A stretch of DNA of 5,234 bases, taken from positions 1 through 5,234 of the forward strand of contig CANQAW010000135.1 in NCBI GenBank assembly GCA_947589525.1. The letters are read 5' to 3'. Numbering within the stretch: position 1 is the first letter of the stretch; each line of letters opens with the position of its first letter. Below the pieces are notes generated by a model. It did not search any database. It was not told the DNA's origin and worked only from the letters and a program-made list of their open reading frames with translations. The DNA comes from Candidatus Gastranaerophilales bacterium. GTDB lineage: Bacteria > Cyanobacteriota > Vampirovibrionia > Gastranaerophilales > Gastranaerophilaceae. This document shows positions 1 to 5,234 of the stretch, piece after piece. A program made the position numbers and the translations under genes.

Positions 1-1000
1 CGCTGTCGTGATTTCTGATTTCTATATAATTTTTTAGTCTTATATCGGGAAAACAAAGGCTTTGATGAAGTATGTAGTCTTCAAATACGGCAGAATTCTG
101 CGTATTTTTCATAAATTGCGCAAAGTTAACTTTTCCGTTTATAATTGTTTTTTTATCCCCTCTTTCAATATATATTACGGGTACTTTTAAAACTTCCGTG
201 ATATATTTTTCAAAAAAGTTTTTACTATTGTCATTTTTAAATATTTTTCCGTAGAAAAAGTTGCATCGCTCGTATCCGACATTTCGCCATATATTTGCTC
301 TCAAGGATTTTTTGTCTTGCAGAGTGTTGTTTTCAAAGGGGCTGTTTGAACACATCGCTTCAATAAACGGCATTATCAGATTTAAAAATTTAACTTTATA
401 AAATGCGTCATTTTCGCTTGAATAATCAACATTAACCTGTATGCCTGCCGTTTTTCTCATCATATATCTTGAAAGCAGTCCTCCTTTGGCATTGGGAAGA
501 TATTTATCCATTATCAGGTATCTTTGTTTATTTAAAAGAGGTATTTGTTCAATGGTATTCTTCGGGTTAATTCCGTAGCCTAAAAAAATTACGTTATAAT
601 ATGACGCTATTTTGTCTATACGATTTATGATTTTATTAAGAGATAAATCAATATCCAAAATATTGTTTTTGGGAGAAAGACTGATTTCAAGCTGACACCC
701 CGGCTCCAGACTTATTGATGTAAAATCGGCGGATTTTGCGCCTATTATGGTATCTCTGTCGTATAAAATTTTCCAATTGTTTTGATTTGCAAATATTTCT
801 ATTATTTTTGATATTGTTTTATAATCAGCACAATTCAGCGTATTTTTGTCTATGCTCAATCTTTCGTATTCAAGTCCGATAAGTGATTTTGTGCTTTTAT
901 TTTCGTAGAATTTTTTAATATCTCTGACGGATAATATTTTATTTCGGCTATATTCCGATAAAGTATTTTTATTTGTTTTTTGTGCGGTTTCGTTTGCCAT
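1..1000 (-). CDS. gshA: Glutamate-cysteine ligase, GCS2 (plant/bacterial type), 3' end missing
   Basis: The reading frame is open from an ATG at 1000 down to the window edge, giving 333 residues with no stop. The family joins L-glutamate to L-cysteine with ATP, the first step of glutathione synthesis, in the cytoplasm. Visible family blocks are IGLEYERLSI (residues 41-50), SLEPGCQLEIS (97-107), RYLIMDKYLP (160-169), MMRKTAGIQVNVDY (180-193), NSPF (219-222), a W..VGYER-type block (238-245) and FPDIRLKNYIEIRNHD (317-332). The GIQVNVDY block favours this class over YbdK-type carboxylate-amine ligases, and EgtA of ergothioneine synthesis is the closest alternative. Relatives usually exceed 380 residues, so the C-terminus lies outside the window. 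One oddity is residue 102, which is Cys where relatives usually have Gly (EPGGQ). The gene is divergent from rsmA, has no clear Shine-Dalgarno site, and no gshB is seen here. The assignment rests on motifs read by eye. Confidence 0.87.
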   Translation of the reverse strand, partial: MANETAQKTNKNTLSEYSRNKILSVRDIKKFYENKSTKSLIGLEYERLSIDKNTLNCADYKTISKIIEIFANQNNWKILYDRDTIIGAKSADFTSISLEPGCQLEISLSPKNNILDIDLSLNKIINRIDKIASYYNVIFLGYGINPKNTIEQIPLLNKQRYLIMDKYLPNAKGGLLSRYMMRKTAGIQVNVDYSSENDAFYKVKFLNLIMPFIEAMCSNSPFENNTLQDKKSLRANIWRNVGYERCNFFYGKIFKNDNSKNFFEKYITEVLKVPVIYIERGDKKTIINGKVNFAQFMKNTQNSAVFEDYILHQSLCFPDIRLKNYIEIRNHDS

Positions 1001-1028
1001 AGAAAAATAATAGCATAAATAATATAAT

Positions 1029-1058
1029 ATTATAGTTGCTCTTATTAACTATTTTGAA
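1029..1058 (-). promoter_or_regulatory. Candidate promoter of the glutamate-cysteine ligase gene
   Basis: Reading the minus strand, TTCAAA (1058-1053) and a perfect TATAAT (1034-1029) are 18 bp apart. Transcription would start near 1022, leaving a leader of about 22 nt. The leader carries no purine-rich ribosome site. The region is very AT-rich, so a chance match is possible. The site overlaps the candidate rsmA promoter on the other strand, which would make the two genes compete for RNA polymerase. Confidence 0.4.
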
Positions 1059-1065
1059 ATATAAT
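1036..1065 (+). promoter_or_regulatory. Candidate rsmA promoter giving a leaderless or near-leaderless mRNA
   Basis: A perfect TATAAT at 1060-1065 lies 18 bp downstream of a weak -35 (TTGCTC, 1036-1041). The first base of the rsmA ATG (1072) is 7 nt after the -10, where transcription normally begins. No Shine-Dalgarno site precedes this ATG, which fits leaderless translation. A second TATAAT at 1023-1028 is an alternative -10 and would give a leader of about 35 nt. Confidence 0.4.
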
Positions 1066-1071
1066 CGTTTT

Positions 1072-1911
1072 ATGGACTTAAACTATATTGCTAGAGCAAA
1101 AAAATTCAGAGCCAAAAAGAAATTGGGTCAAAATTTTTTAATCAGCTCGGAAATAATTGATTTTATATCTGATTTTGCCCAATTTGATGATGAAGTTTTG
1201 GAAATTGGCGCGGGACTCGGTTTCGTTACCGAAAAGCTCGTTAAAAAAGTTAAAAATCTTGTTGCAGTAGAATTGGATAATGATGCGGTTAATATATTAA
1301 ATAAAAATTTTTCCGAAAGTTCAAATTTTACTTTAATACACGGGGATATTTTAAAAACGGATATAACCAAGCTTCCATTTAACGCTGATAAAATTAAAGT
1401 TATAGCAAATATCCCGTATTACATTACAAGTCCTATTTTGGCGCATTTGCTCGGGGAAATTGATGATGTTGATTTTCCTGCCAGAAAAAAAATAAGCGAA
1501 ATGTTTTTAATGGTGCAATATGAAGTTGCGCTTAGAATAACGGCTCATGAAAACTCTTTAAACAAAGAGTACGGTCAACTTTCAATTTTGTCTCAAATGT
1601 ACAGCGATTGCGAGATTGTAAAAAAAGTTCCGAAAAAATTCTTTCTGCCTTCTCCCAAGGTGGATAGTGCAATTGTTAAATTCAGCATTCATGATAAGCC
1701 CAAATGCCCTGTTACAAGACTTTTAAAAAGAACCGTTAAAGCTATTTTCTCGGCACGTCGAAAAAATATTAAAAACTCTCTTTTAAATGCGGGCTTTTTG
1801 GGGGTTGAGCAATCTTTAAACGCTGTCGGAATTGATAAAAACGACAGAGGCGAGAAATTGCCTTTAGAGTTAATTTCCAAGCTTTCAGCCGCACTTGAGG
1901 AGTATAATTAA
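1072..1911 (+). CDS. rsmA: 16S rRNA (adenine1518-N6/adenine1519-N6)-dimethyltransferase RsmA (KsgA)
   Basis: The 279-residue protein has the normal length for the family. RsmA uses S-adenosylmethionine to dimethylate two adjacent adenines in the 3' terminal hairpin of 16S rRNA late in small-subunit assembly. Signatures in order are KKKLGQNFL (15-23), the SAM-binding loop EIGAGLG (44-50), the acidic ELD (68-70) that holds the ribose, GDI (91-93), the catalytic NIPYY (113-117), MVQYEVALRI (147-156), the VPKKFFLPSPKVDSAIV block (186-202) and the C-terminal FSARRKNIKNSL (226-237). Tyr150 replaces the Lys or Arg common after Gln in the QKEVA motif. I chose the ATG at 1072 because family members begin shortly before the LGQNFL block. 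A TTG at 1036 would add 12 residues but sits upstream of the best -10 element. The stop overlaps the ispE start, so the two genes form an operon. Loss of RsmA activity in other bacteria gives kasugamycin resistance. Confidence 0.96.
   Translation: MDLNYIARAKKFRAKKKLGQNFLISSEIIDFISDFAQFDDEVLEIGAGLGFVTEKLVKKVKNLVAVELDNDAVNILNKNFSESSNFTLIHGDILKTDITKLPFNADKIKVIANIPYYITSPILAHLLGEIDDVDFPARKKISEMFLMVQYEVALRITAHENSLNKEYGQLSILSQMYSDCEIVKKVPKKFFLPSPKVDSAIVKFSIHDKPKCPVTRLLKRTVKAIFSARRKNIKNSLLNAGFLGVEQSLNAVGIDKNDRGEKLPLELISKLSAALEEYN
1897..1902 (+). promoter_or_regulatory. Shine-Dalgarno site of ispE inside the end of rsmA
   Basis: GAGGAG lies 8 nt before the ispE ATG at 1911 and within the last codons of rsmA. 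Together with the TAATG stop/start overlap it supports coupled translation. It also shows that this organism uses canonical ribosome sites, in contrast to rsmA itself. Confidence 0.85.
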
Positions 1912-2690
1912 TGAAACAAGTTAAAATAAAATGTCCCGCAAAAATTAATCTTGATTTAAGAGTTTTCCCGAAAGATGAGAAAACGGGATTTCATCCGATA
2001 AAGTCTATTATGCAAGCTGTGAGCCTGTTTGACTTTGTGACAATTAAGCTTTCTGACGGGGACGGTATTTTTCTTTCGGGCACCAGCGGTGAAATTCCTT
2101 ATGACGAGAAAAATATTTGCTATAAGGCAGCTGAAATTTTTTTAAAGGAAATAAATTTAAAACAAAAAGTTTCAATTTATATTGAAAAAAATATTCCCGT
2201 CTGTGCGGGACTTGCGGGCGGTTCAACAGATGCTGCGGGAGTTTTGTTTGCTTTAAATTATTTGTTAAAAAAGCCCTTGGATGACAAACGTTTGAATGAT
2301 TTGGCATTTAGTCTCGGCTCCGATTTAAATTTTTGTTTAAAAGGCGGTACAAAGCTTTGCACGGGCAGAGGAGAAAAAATATCGGATATGCCTTTTTATT
2401 CTTTCAATTTATCCGTTGTAAAACCCAAGAATTTAAAAATATCCGCACGTGAAGCATACGAAGCTTTTGACAGATTAACATGCGAATCCGATATGAGAAA
2501 TGATTTGGAATTTGCTTTAATTAATAAATATGAAGAATTGCGATATCTAAATTCTTTGGGGCTTCAAATGTCAGGTTCGGGTCCTGCGTATTTTTTGCGT
2601 GATAAAAATATTGATTTTAAAATTGATAGTGATAAATATATCGTATATAACAATTTGCATTCTGTTGACCATGGTGTATGTATAGCCTAA
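1911..2690 (+). CDS. ispE: 4-diphosphocytidyl-2-C-methyl-D-erythritol kinase IspE
   Basis: This 259-residue GHMP-family kinase phosphorylates CDP-ME at the 2-hydroxyl, using ATP, in the MEP route to isoprenoid precursors. Motif 1 is PAKINLDLRV (9-18) with the catalytic-region Lys11. Motif 2, the glycine-rich phosphate loop, is IPVCAGLAGGSTDAAG (95-110). The catalytic-base Asp138 sits in LGSDLNF (135-141), and motif 3 is QMSGSGPAYFL (219-229). Asn140 stands where most relatives have Pro (GxDxPF). The protein is about 20 residues shorter than the usual 280 or so, mostly at the C-terminus, but all three GHMP motifs are present, so it should be functional. It overlaps the rsmA stop by one base and has a GAGGAG ribosome site. 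No hairpin terminator follows, so some read-through into the downstream gene is possible. Confidence 0.95.
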   Translation: MKQVKIKCPAKINLDLRVFPKDEKTGFHPIKSIMQAVSLFDFVTIKLSDGDGIFLSGTSGEIPYDEKNICYKAAEIFLKEINLKQKVSIYIEKNIPVCAGLAGGSTDAAGVLFALNYLLKKPLDDKRLNDLAFSLGSDLNFCLKGGTKLCTGRGEKISDMPFYSFNLSVVKPKNLKISAREAYEAFDRLTCESDMRNDLEFALINKYEELRYLNSLGLQMSGSGPAYFLRDKNIDFKIDSDKYIVYNNLHSVDHGVCIA

Positions 2691-2743
2691 AAACCTTTGT
2701 TTTCGGACAATTTTGATGTAAATATAAAGTTTTGTAACAAAAT

Positions 2744-2752
2744 TGATATACT
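2744..2752 (+). promoter_or_regulatory. Candidate extended -10 promoter of the coiled-coil gene
   Basis: TGATATACT fits the extended -10 form TGnTATAmT. No good -35 lies 16-18 bp upstream, as is typical of extended -10 promoters. Transcription would start near 2759 and leave a leader of about 109 nt. The rest of the 177-bp gap (2691-2867) holds AT-rich near-repeats and one very short overlapping reading frame but no recognisable RNA structure. Confidence 0.4.
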
Positions 2753-2853
2753 TTTTATTAAATGTGGCAATAAATTTTATCAAAAAAACTTTATTAAATT
2801 GTGAGGATGAATAAAAGGATAATCATCAGCACGAGAGAACACAAAACCAAACA

Positions 2854-2859
2854 AGAGGA
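2854..2859 (+). promoter_or_regulatory. Shine-Dalgarno site of the coiled-coil gene
   Basis: AGAGGA ends 8 nt before the ATG at 2868 and fixes that start over the overlapping ATG at 2807, which has purines directly against it and no spacer. Confidence 0.75.
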
Positions 2860-2867
2860 CGAAAATT

Positions 2868-3380
2868 ATGGGATGGGTTGTACTTACGCTTAGGAAAAAA
2901 GAATTGAAGCGAACGCACGCCGACCTTCAAATGAGGGATTTACAAATTGCGCGTGAAAAAAGACAGATGTCACGTCAGTATCAGTACGAACAAAATGTTC
3001 TTCAGTCAAACCAAAGCACTGAACTAAGAGATTTTAGAACTGAGTATACTGAAGAAATTAAAGATTTGAGAGAACAAATTTCCGCACTCCGTGACGACCA
3101 AAACGCATCGGAGGATGTTGACAATTCTTCTGATATTGCCGATTTGCAAGACCAAATTGAAGAAGCTAGGCTAACATATCAAGATGACACAAATGACACA
3201 AAAGTGTACTATGAATCGGAAATATCAATGATAGAAGAAGAAGCAAACGATATTGAAACAGATTATGACGTTGAACAAACCGATGTTGAATCTCAAATGG
3301 AATCTGTTTCTCAAGAAATAGATGCTGTTTCGGAAGCAATAAGTTCGGAAATCCAAAAAAGCACTATCAAATTATCATAA
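2868..3380 (+). CDS. Orphan coiled-coil protein with acidic C-terminal half
   Basis: I do not recognise a named family for this 170-residue protein. It has no Pro and no Cys, one Gly (residue 2) and one Trp (residue 3), which points to an almost wholly helical rod. Residues 1-45 are basic, with 10 Lys/Arg, and begin with a short hydrophobic patch (GWVVLTL, 2-8) that is too short for a signal peptide or membrane span. Heptad-like hydrophobic positions occur at 53-56-60-64-67-71-74, at 90-93-97-100-104, and at 122-126-129-133-136-140-144-147-151-154-158. Residues 82-163 hold 28 Asp/Glu against 2 Lys/Arg. The gene has its own ribosome site, a possible extended -10 promoter and a strong terminator, so it is probably a real single-gene unit. 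Filament-forming, scaffold or secreted-effector roles are possible but unsupported. It resembles lineage-specific coiled-coil proteins I associate with Gastranaerophilales, a recollection I cannot verify. Confidence 0.85.
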   Translation: MGWVVLTLRKKELKRTHADLQMRDLQIAREKRQMSRQYQYEQNVLQSNQSTELRDFRTEYTEEIKDLREQISALRDDQNASEDVDNSSDIADLQDQIEEARLTYQDDTNDTKVYYESEISMIEEEANDIETDYDVEQTDVESQMESVSQEIDAVSEAISSEIQKSTIKLS

Positions 3381-3429
3381 TTAAGCTAATAGTACTCAAA
3401 AAAATTATAATTTTCGTCTTTATCAAAAC

Positions 3430-3458
3430 AAAAGACCGAAGTTTTACTTCGGTCTTTT
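3430..3458. terminator. Bidirectional intrinsic terminator shared by convergent genes
   Basis: A perfect 12-bp stem is formed by 3430-3441 and 3447-3458, around the GACCGAAG core, with a 5-nt loop (TTTTA). On the plus strand the 3' arm ends in a six-T run (3455-3460). On the minus strand it ends in TTTTGTTTTG. It therefore ends both the coiled-coil gene, 50 nt past its stop, and the EF-hand gene, whose stop lies 6 nt from the stem. Confidence 0.93.
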
Positions 3459-3464
3459 TTATTA

Positions 3465-4010
3465 TCAGCTGAAAACTTTATTATCGTCGTTGTTATCCGT
3501 TTTTGTTGTTTGGGAATTTGTGTCGGTCTCAACAAATAAAGACATTCTTGAAGGGTCAATTTTCGGATATTTTTCTTTTACGTCTTTAATTTCGCGATTT
3601 ATTCTGTATGCGTTAATTTCACCTTGCGTAACTCTGCCGTCATGGTTTGCGTCAATTTCGTTAAAATTGGATAATACCGTGTCAAGCAAAGACGACATTG
3701 TACCGCCCGCACCGTTTGAGCATAATTGTGCCAGTTCATTATATGTCATACCTTGAGCTTTTAGTCTTGAAGTATAATTTGAAAAATCATCCATTGTTAT
3801 TGTGCCGTCGCCGTCTAAGTCAATATTGTTAAAATTGGTCATCAGAAAACTTCTGAAAGTTTGATTAACCGTGTATCTGACAGAATCGGACTCAGGATTT
3901 AAAATGTCATTCATTGTAAGGGATTTTCCGCCGTTTAAAAGAAGCATATAACTTGCGCTCAATCCCGACAATGCGCTTGTAAAAAGACTTGAACCTAAAT
4001 AATTAGCCAT
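3465..4010 (-). CDS. EF-hand pair calcium-binding protein, probably intracellular
   Basis: The 181-residue protein carries two EF-hand loops. The first, DLDGDGTITMDD (64-75), has Asp at positions 1, 3, 5 and 12. The second, DANHDGRVTQGE (120-131), has Asp/Asn/Asp at 1, 3, 5 and Glu at 12. Both have the Gly at position 6 and an Ile or Val at position 8. The loops are 56 residues apart, longer than in a classical calmodulin-type pair. The N-terminus (1-30) is moderately hydrophobic and rich in Ser, Gly and Leu but has no Lys or Arg before residue 29, so it is not a normal Sec signal. The C-terminal tail from about 162 is polar, rich in Asn, Asp and Thr, and likely disordered. TGAGGT precedes the ATG, and a TTTACT-18-TATAAA promoter candidate is present. 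Calcium binding is expected from the loops; the partner and role are unknown. Confidence 0.9.
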   Translation of the reverse strand: MANYLGSSLFTSALSGLSASYMLLLNGGKSLTMNDILNPESDSVRYTVNQTFRSFLMTNFNNIDLDGDGTITMDDFSNYTSRLKAQGMTYNELAQLCSNGAGGTMSSLLDTVLSNFNEIDANHDGRVTQGEINAYRINREIKDVKEKYPKIDPSRMSLFVETDTNSQTTKTDNNDDNKVFS

Positions 4011-4014
4011 AAAT

Positions 4015-4058
4015 ACCTCACTTTTTCATTTATATTAATGTTTTTTTAAAAAAGTAAA
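4015..4058 (-). promoter_or_regulatory. Candidate promoter and ribosome site of the EF-hand gene
   Basis: On the minus strand TTTACT (4058-4053) and TATAAA (4034-4029) are separated by 18 bp. TGAGGT (4020-4015) then lies 4 nt before the ATG at 4010. Transcription starting near 4022 would leave a leader of about a dozen bases that is little more than the ribosome site. The short Shine-Dalgarno spacing is slightly unusual. Confidence 0.5.
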
Positions 4059-4090
4059 ACCAATATATGTATGAAATATTTCTTGCCTTG

Positions 4091-4119
4091 TTGCTTGTTT
4101 ATGCAAAAATAGATATATA
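4091..4119 (+). promoter_or_regulatory. Candidate fusA promoter
   Basis: TTGCTT (4091-4096) and TATATA (4114-4119) are exactly 17 bp apart and predict a start near 4126, giving a leader of about 24 nt. The 139-bp gap shared with the divergent EF-hand gene shows no other structure I can support. A promoter here is needed because fusA has no same-strand gene directly upstream. Confidence 0.5.
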
Positions 4120-4137
4120 CGCTAGAAAAAAATAGAA

Positions 4138-4142
4138 AAGGA
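4138..4142 (+). promoter_or_regulatory. Shine-Dalgarno site of fusA
   Basis: AAGGA lies 7 nt before the ATG at 4150 in a purine-rich leader, as expected for a highly expressed gene. Confidence 0.75.
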
Positions 4143-4149
4143 AAAAAAT

Positions 4150-5234
4150 ATGCCAAGACAAACAGCATTAGAAAAGATACGCAATATCGGTATTGCTGCG
4201 CACATTGATGCGGGAAAAACAACCACTACCGAACGTATTTTGTTTTATACGGGTAAAACTCATAAAATCGGTGAGGTTCACGACGGTGCTGCCGTTACCG
4301 ACTTTATGGAACAGGAAAGAGAAAGAGGAATTACAATTCAATCCGCTGCTGTTACTGCAACTTGGAAGGGTCATCAAATTAATATCATAGACACCCCGGG
4401 ACACGTTGATTTCACGATTGAAGTAGAACGTTCACTACGTGTTTTGGATGGTGTCGTTGCCGTATTTTGCGCAGTCGGCGGTGTTCAATCACAATCTGAA
4501 ACCGTTTGGAGACAAGCTAACCGTTACGAAGTACCGAGAATGGTTTTTGTTAACAAAATGGACAGAACGGGCGCAGATTTTTACCGTGTTGTTGACCAAA
4601 TTAAAAACAGACTTGGTGCAAACGCTGTACCTATCCAGCTTCCAATCGGCGCTGAAGATAATTTCACGGGCTTGGTTGACTTAATGACAATGAAAGCCGA
4701 AATTTATACAAATGACCTTGGAACGGATATTAAAGAAGAAGAAATCCCTGCCGATTTGGTAAATAAAGCTAAAGAATACAGAGATGCAATGGTTGAAGCA
4801 ATTGCAGGCGAAGATGATGCCTTAATGGAAAAATTCTTCGACGATCCTTCGACAATTACGGTTGAAGAACTTAAAGCCGGCTTAAGAAAAGCTGTTTGTA
4901 ATAATAAAATAGTTCCCGTTTGCTGCGGTACCGCATTTAAAAATAAAGGTGTTCAACTGTTATTGAATAATGTTGTTGACTATATGCCTTCTCCTGTTGA
5001 CGTTAAAGCAATTGAAGGCGAACTTGAAGACGGAACTAAAACAGAGCGCCACTCATCCGATGAAGAACCGTTCTCGGCTCTTGCTTTTAAAGTTATGACA
5101 GACCCCTTTGTCGGACGTTTGACATTCTTAAGAGTATATTCGGGCTCTATCAGCTCGGGCTCGTACGCACTTAATGCTACAAACGGTAAAAAAGAACGTA
5201 TTTCAAGACTTGTCAGAATGTATGCCGACCAACG
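4150..5234 (+). CDS. fusA: Elongation factor G, 3' end missing
   Basis: The first 361 residues of a protein normally about 690-705 long are present, running off the right edge. EF-G is the translational GTPase that drives tRNA-mRNA translocation and, with RRF, ribosome recycling. GTPase motifs are G1 AHIDAGKT (17-24), switch I with RGITI (59-63), G3 DTPGH (81-85, with His85 as the catalytic His), G4 NKMD (135-138) and the G5 region GTAFKNKGVQ (260-269). Residues from about 170 to 255 form the G' insert, and domain II begins near 305 (PFSALAFKVM, 309-318). The close match to canonical EF-G, including the MPRQT start and the EQERERGIT block, argues for the main housekeeping copy rather than a divergent EF-G2 or a TetM-like protector. 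It starts its own transcription unit, divergent from the EF-hand gene, whereas fusA usually follows rpsL and rpsG. Whether tuf follows cannot be seen. Confidence 0.97.
   Translation, partial: MPRQTALEKIRNIGIAAHIDAGKTTTTERILFYTGKTHKIGEVHDGAAVTDFMEQERERGITIQSAAVTATWKGHQINIIDTPGHVDFTIEVERSLRVLDGVVAVFCAVGGVQSQSETVWRQANRYEVPRMVFVNKMDRTGADFYRVVDQIKNRLGANAVPIQLPIGAEDNFTGLVDLMTMKAEIYTNDLGTDIKEEEIPADLVNKAKEYRDAMVEAIAGEDDALMEKFFDDPSTITVEELKAGLRKAVCNNKIVPVCCGTAFKNKGVQLLLNNVVDYMPSPVDVKAIEGELEDGTKTERHSSDEEPFSALAFKVMTDPFVGRLTFLRVYSGSISSGSYALNATNGKKERISRLVRMYADQ

Noticed and set aside
1036..1071. TTG start giving rsmA 12 extra N-terminal residues
   Set aside because: No ribosome site precedes it, the extra residues do not match the family start, and the best -10 element lies inside this stretch. 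The ATG at 1072 is preferred.
2044..2307. Minus-strand open frame of 87 codons inside ispE
   Set aside because: It is antisense to a clearly conserved gene, has no ribosome site, and its product shows no domain-like features.
2730..2742. TTTTG-TAA-CAAAA hairpin after ispE as a terminator
   Set aside because: The stem is only 5 bp with a single G-C pair, and no T-run follows it directly.
2571..2783. Minus-strand open frame of 70 codons across the end of ispE and the following gap
   Set aside because: The product is a low-complexity Ile/Lys-rich translation of AT-rich sequence without a ribosome site, and half of it is antisense to ispE.
3490..3756. Plus-strand open frame of 88 codons inside the EF-hand gene
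   Set aside because: It overlaps the conserved EF-hand coding frame on the other strand, has no ribosome site and lacks recognisable motifs.
4168..4684. Several open frames of 65-81 codons inside fusA on both strands
   Set aside because: They are shadows of the fusA frame, whose GTPase motifs are intact throughout.
1..5234. CRISPR array, tRNA or rRNA gene, insertion sequence or attachment site
   Set aside because: No regularly spaced repeats, cloverleaf-like sequence, rRNA signature, transposase motif or flanking inverted repeats were seen on either strand.

Overview
This is an AT-rich bacterial chromosomal window with short intergenic gaps and clear Shine-Dalgarno sites before most, but not all, genes. 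The gene content is mainly housekeeping: a glutamate-cysteine ligase, rsmA, ispE and fusA. Two small lineage-type proteins lie between ispE and fusA, one an acidic coiled coil and one an intracellular-looking EF-hand protein. The style of these two proteins, the low GC and the compact layout make me think of a gut Melainabacteria/Gastranaerophilales-type genome (non-photosynthetic relatives of Cyanobacteria). That placement is an impression from the sequence and is unverified.

Layout. Positions 1-1000 (minus strand) hold the N-terminal 333 residues of a GCS2-family glutamate-cysteine ligase that runs off the left edge. A 71-bp divergent promoter region separates it from rsmA (1072-1911, plus), the 16S rRNA dimethyladenosine transferase. 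The rsmA stop overlaps the ispE start by one base (TAATG), so rsmA-ispE (1911-2690) is a translationally coupled pair joining ribosome maturation to the MEP isoprenoid pathway. A 177-bp gap with an extended -10 promoter candidate precedes a 170-residue orphan coiled-coil protein (2868-3380). It converges on an EF-hand protein encoded on the minus strand (3465-4010), and the two share a strong bidirectional hairpin terminator (3430-3458). A 139-bp divergent region with promoter candidates on both strands leads to fusA (4150 to the right edge), of which 361 residues of elongation factor G are present.

I see no mobile element, CRISPR array, tRNA or rRNA gene. The housekeeping genes are ordinary, and I do not see a new multi-gene system. 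The best candidates for something undescribed are the proline- and cysteine-free coiled-coil protein with a basic N-terminus and a very acidic C-terminal half, and the EF-hand protein without an export signal. Smaller points are a possibly leaderless rsmA transcript, a third imperfect arm next to the shared terminator, and a fusA gene that does not follow the usual str-operon ribosomal protein genes.
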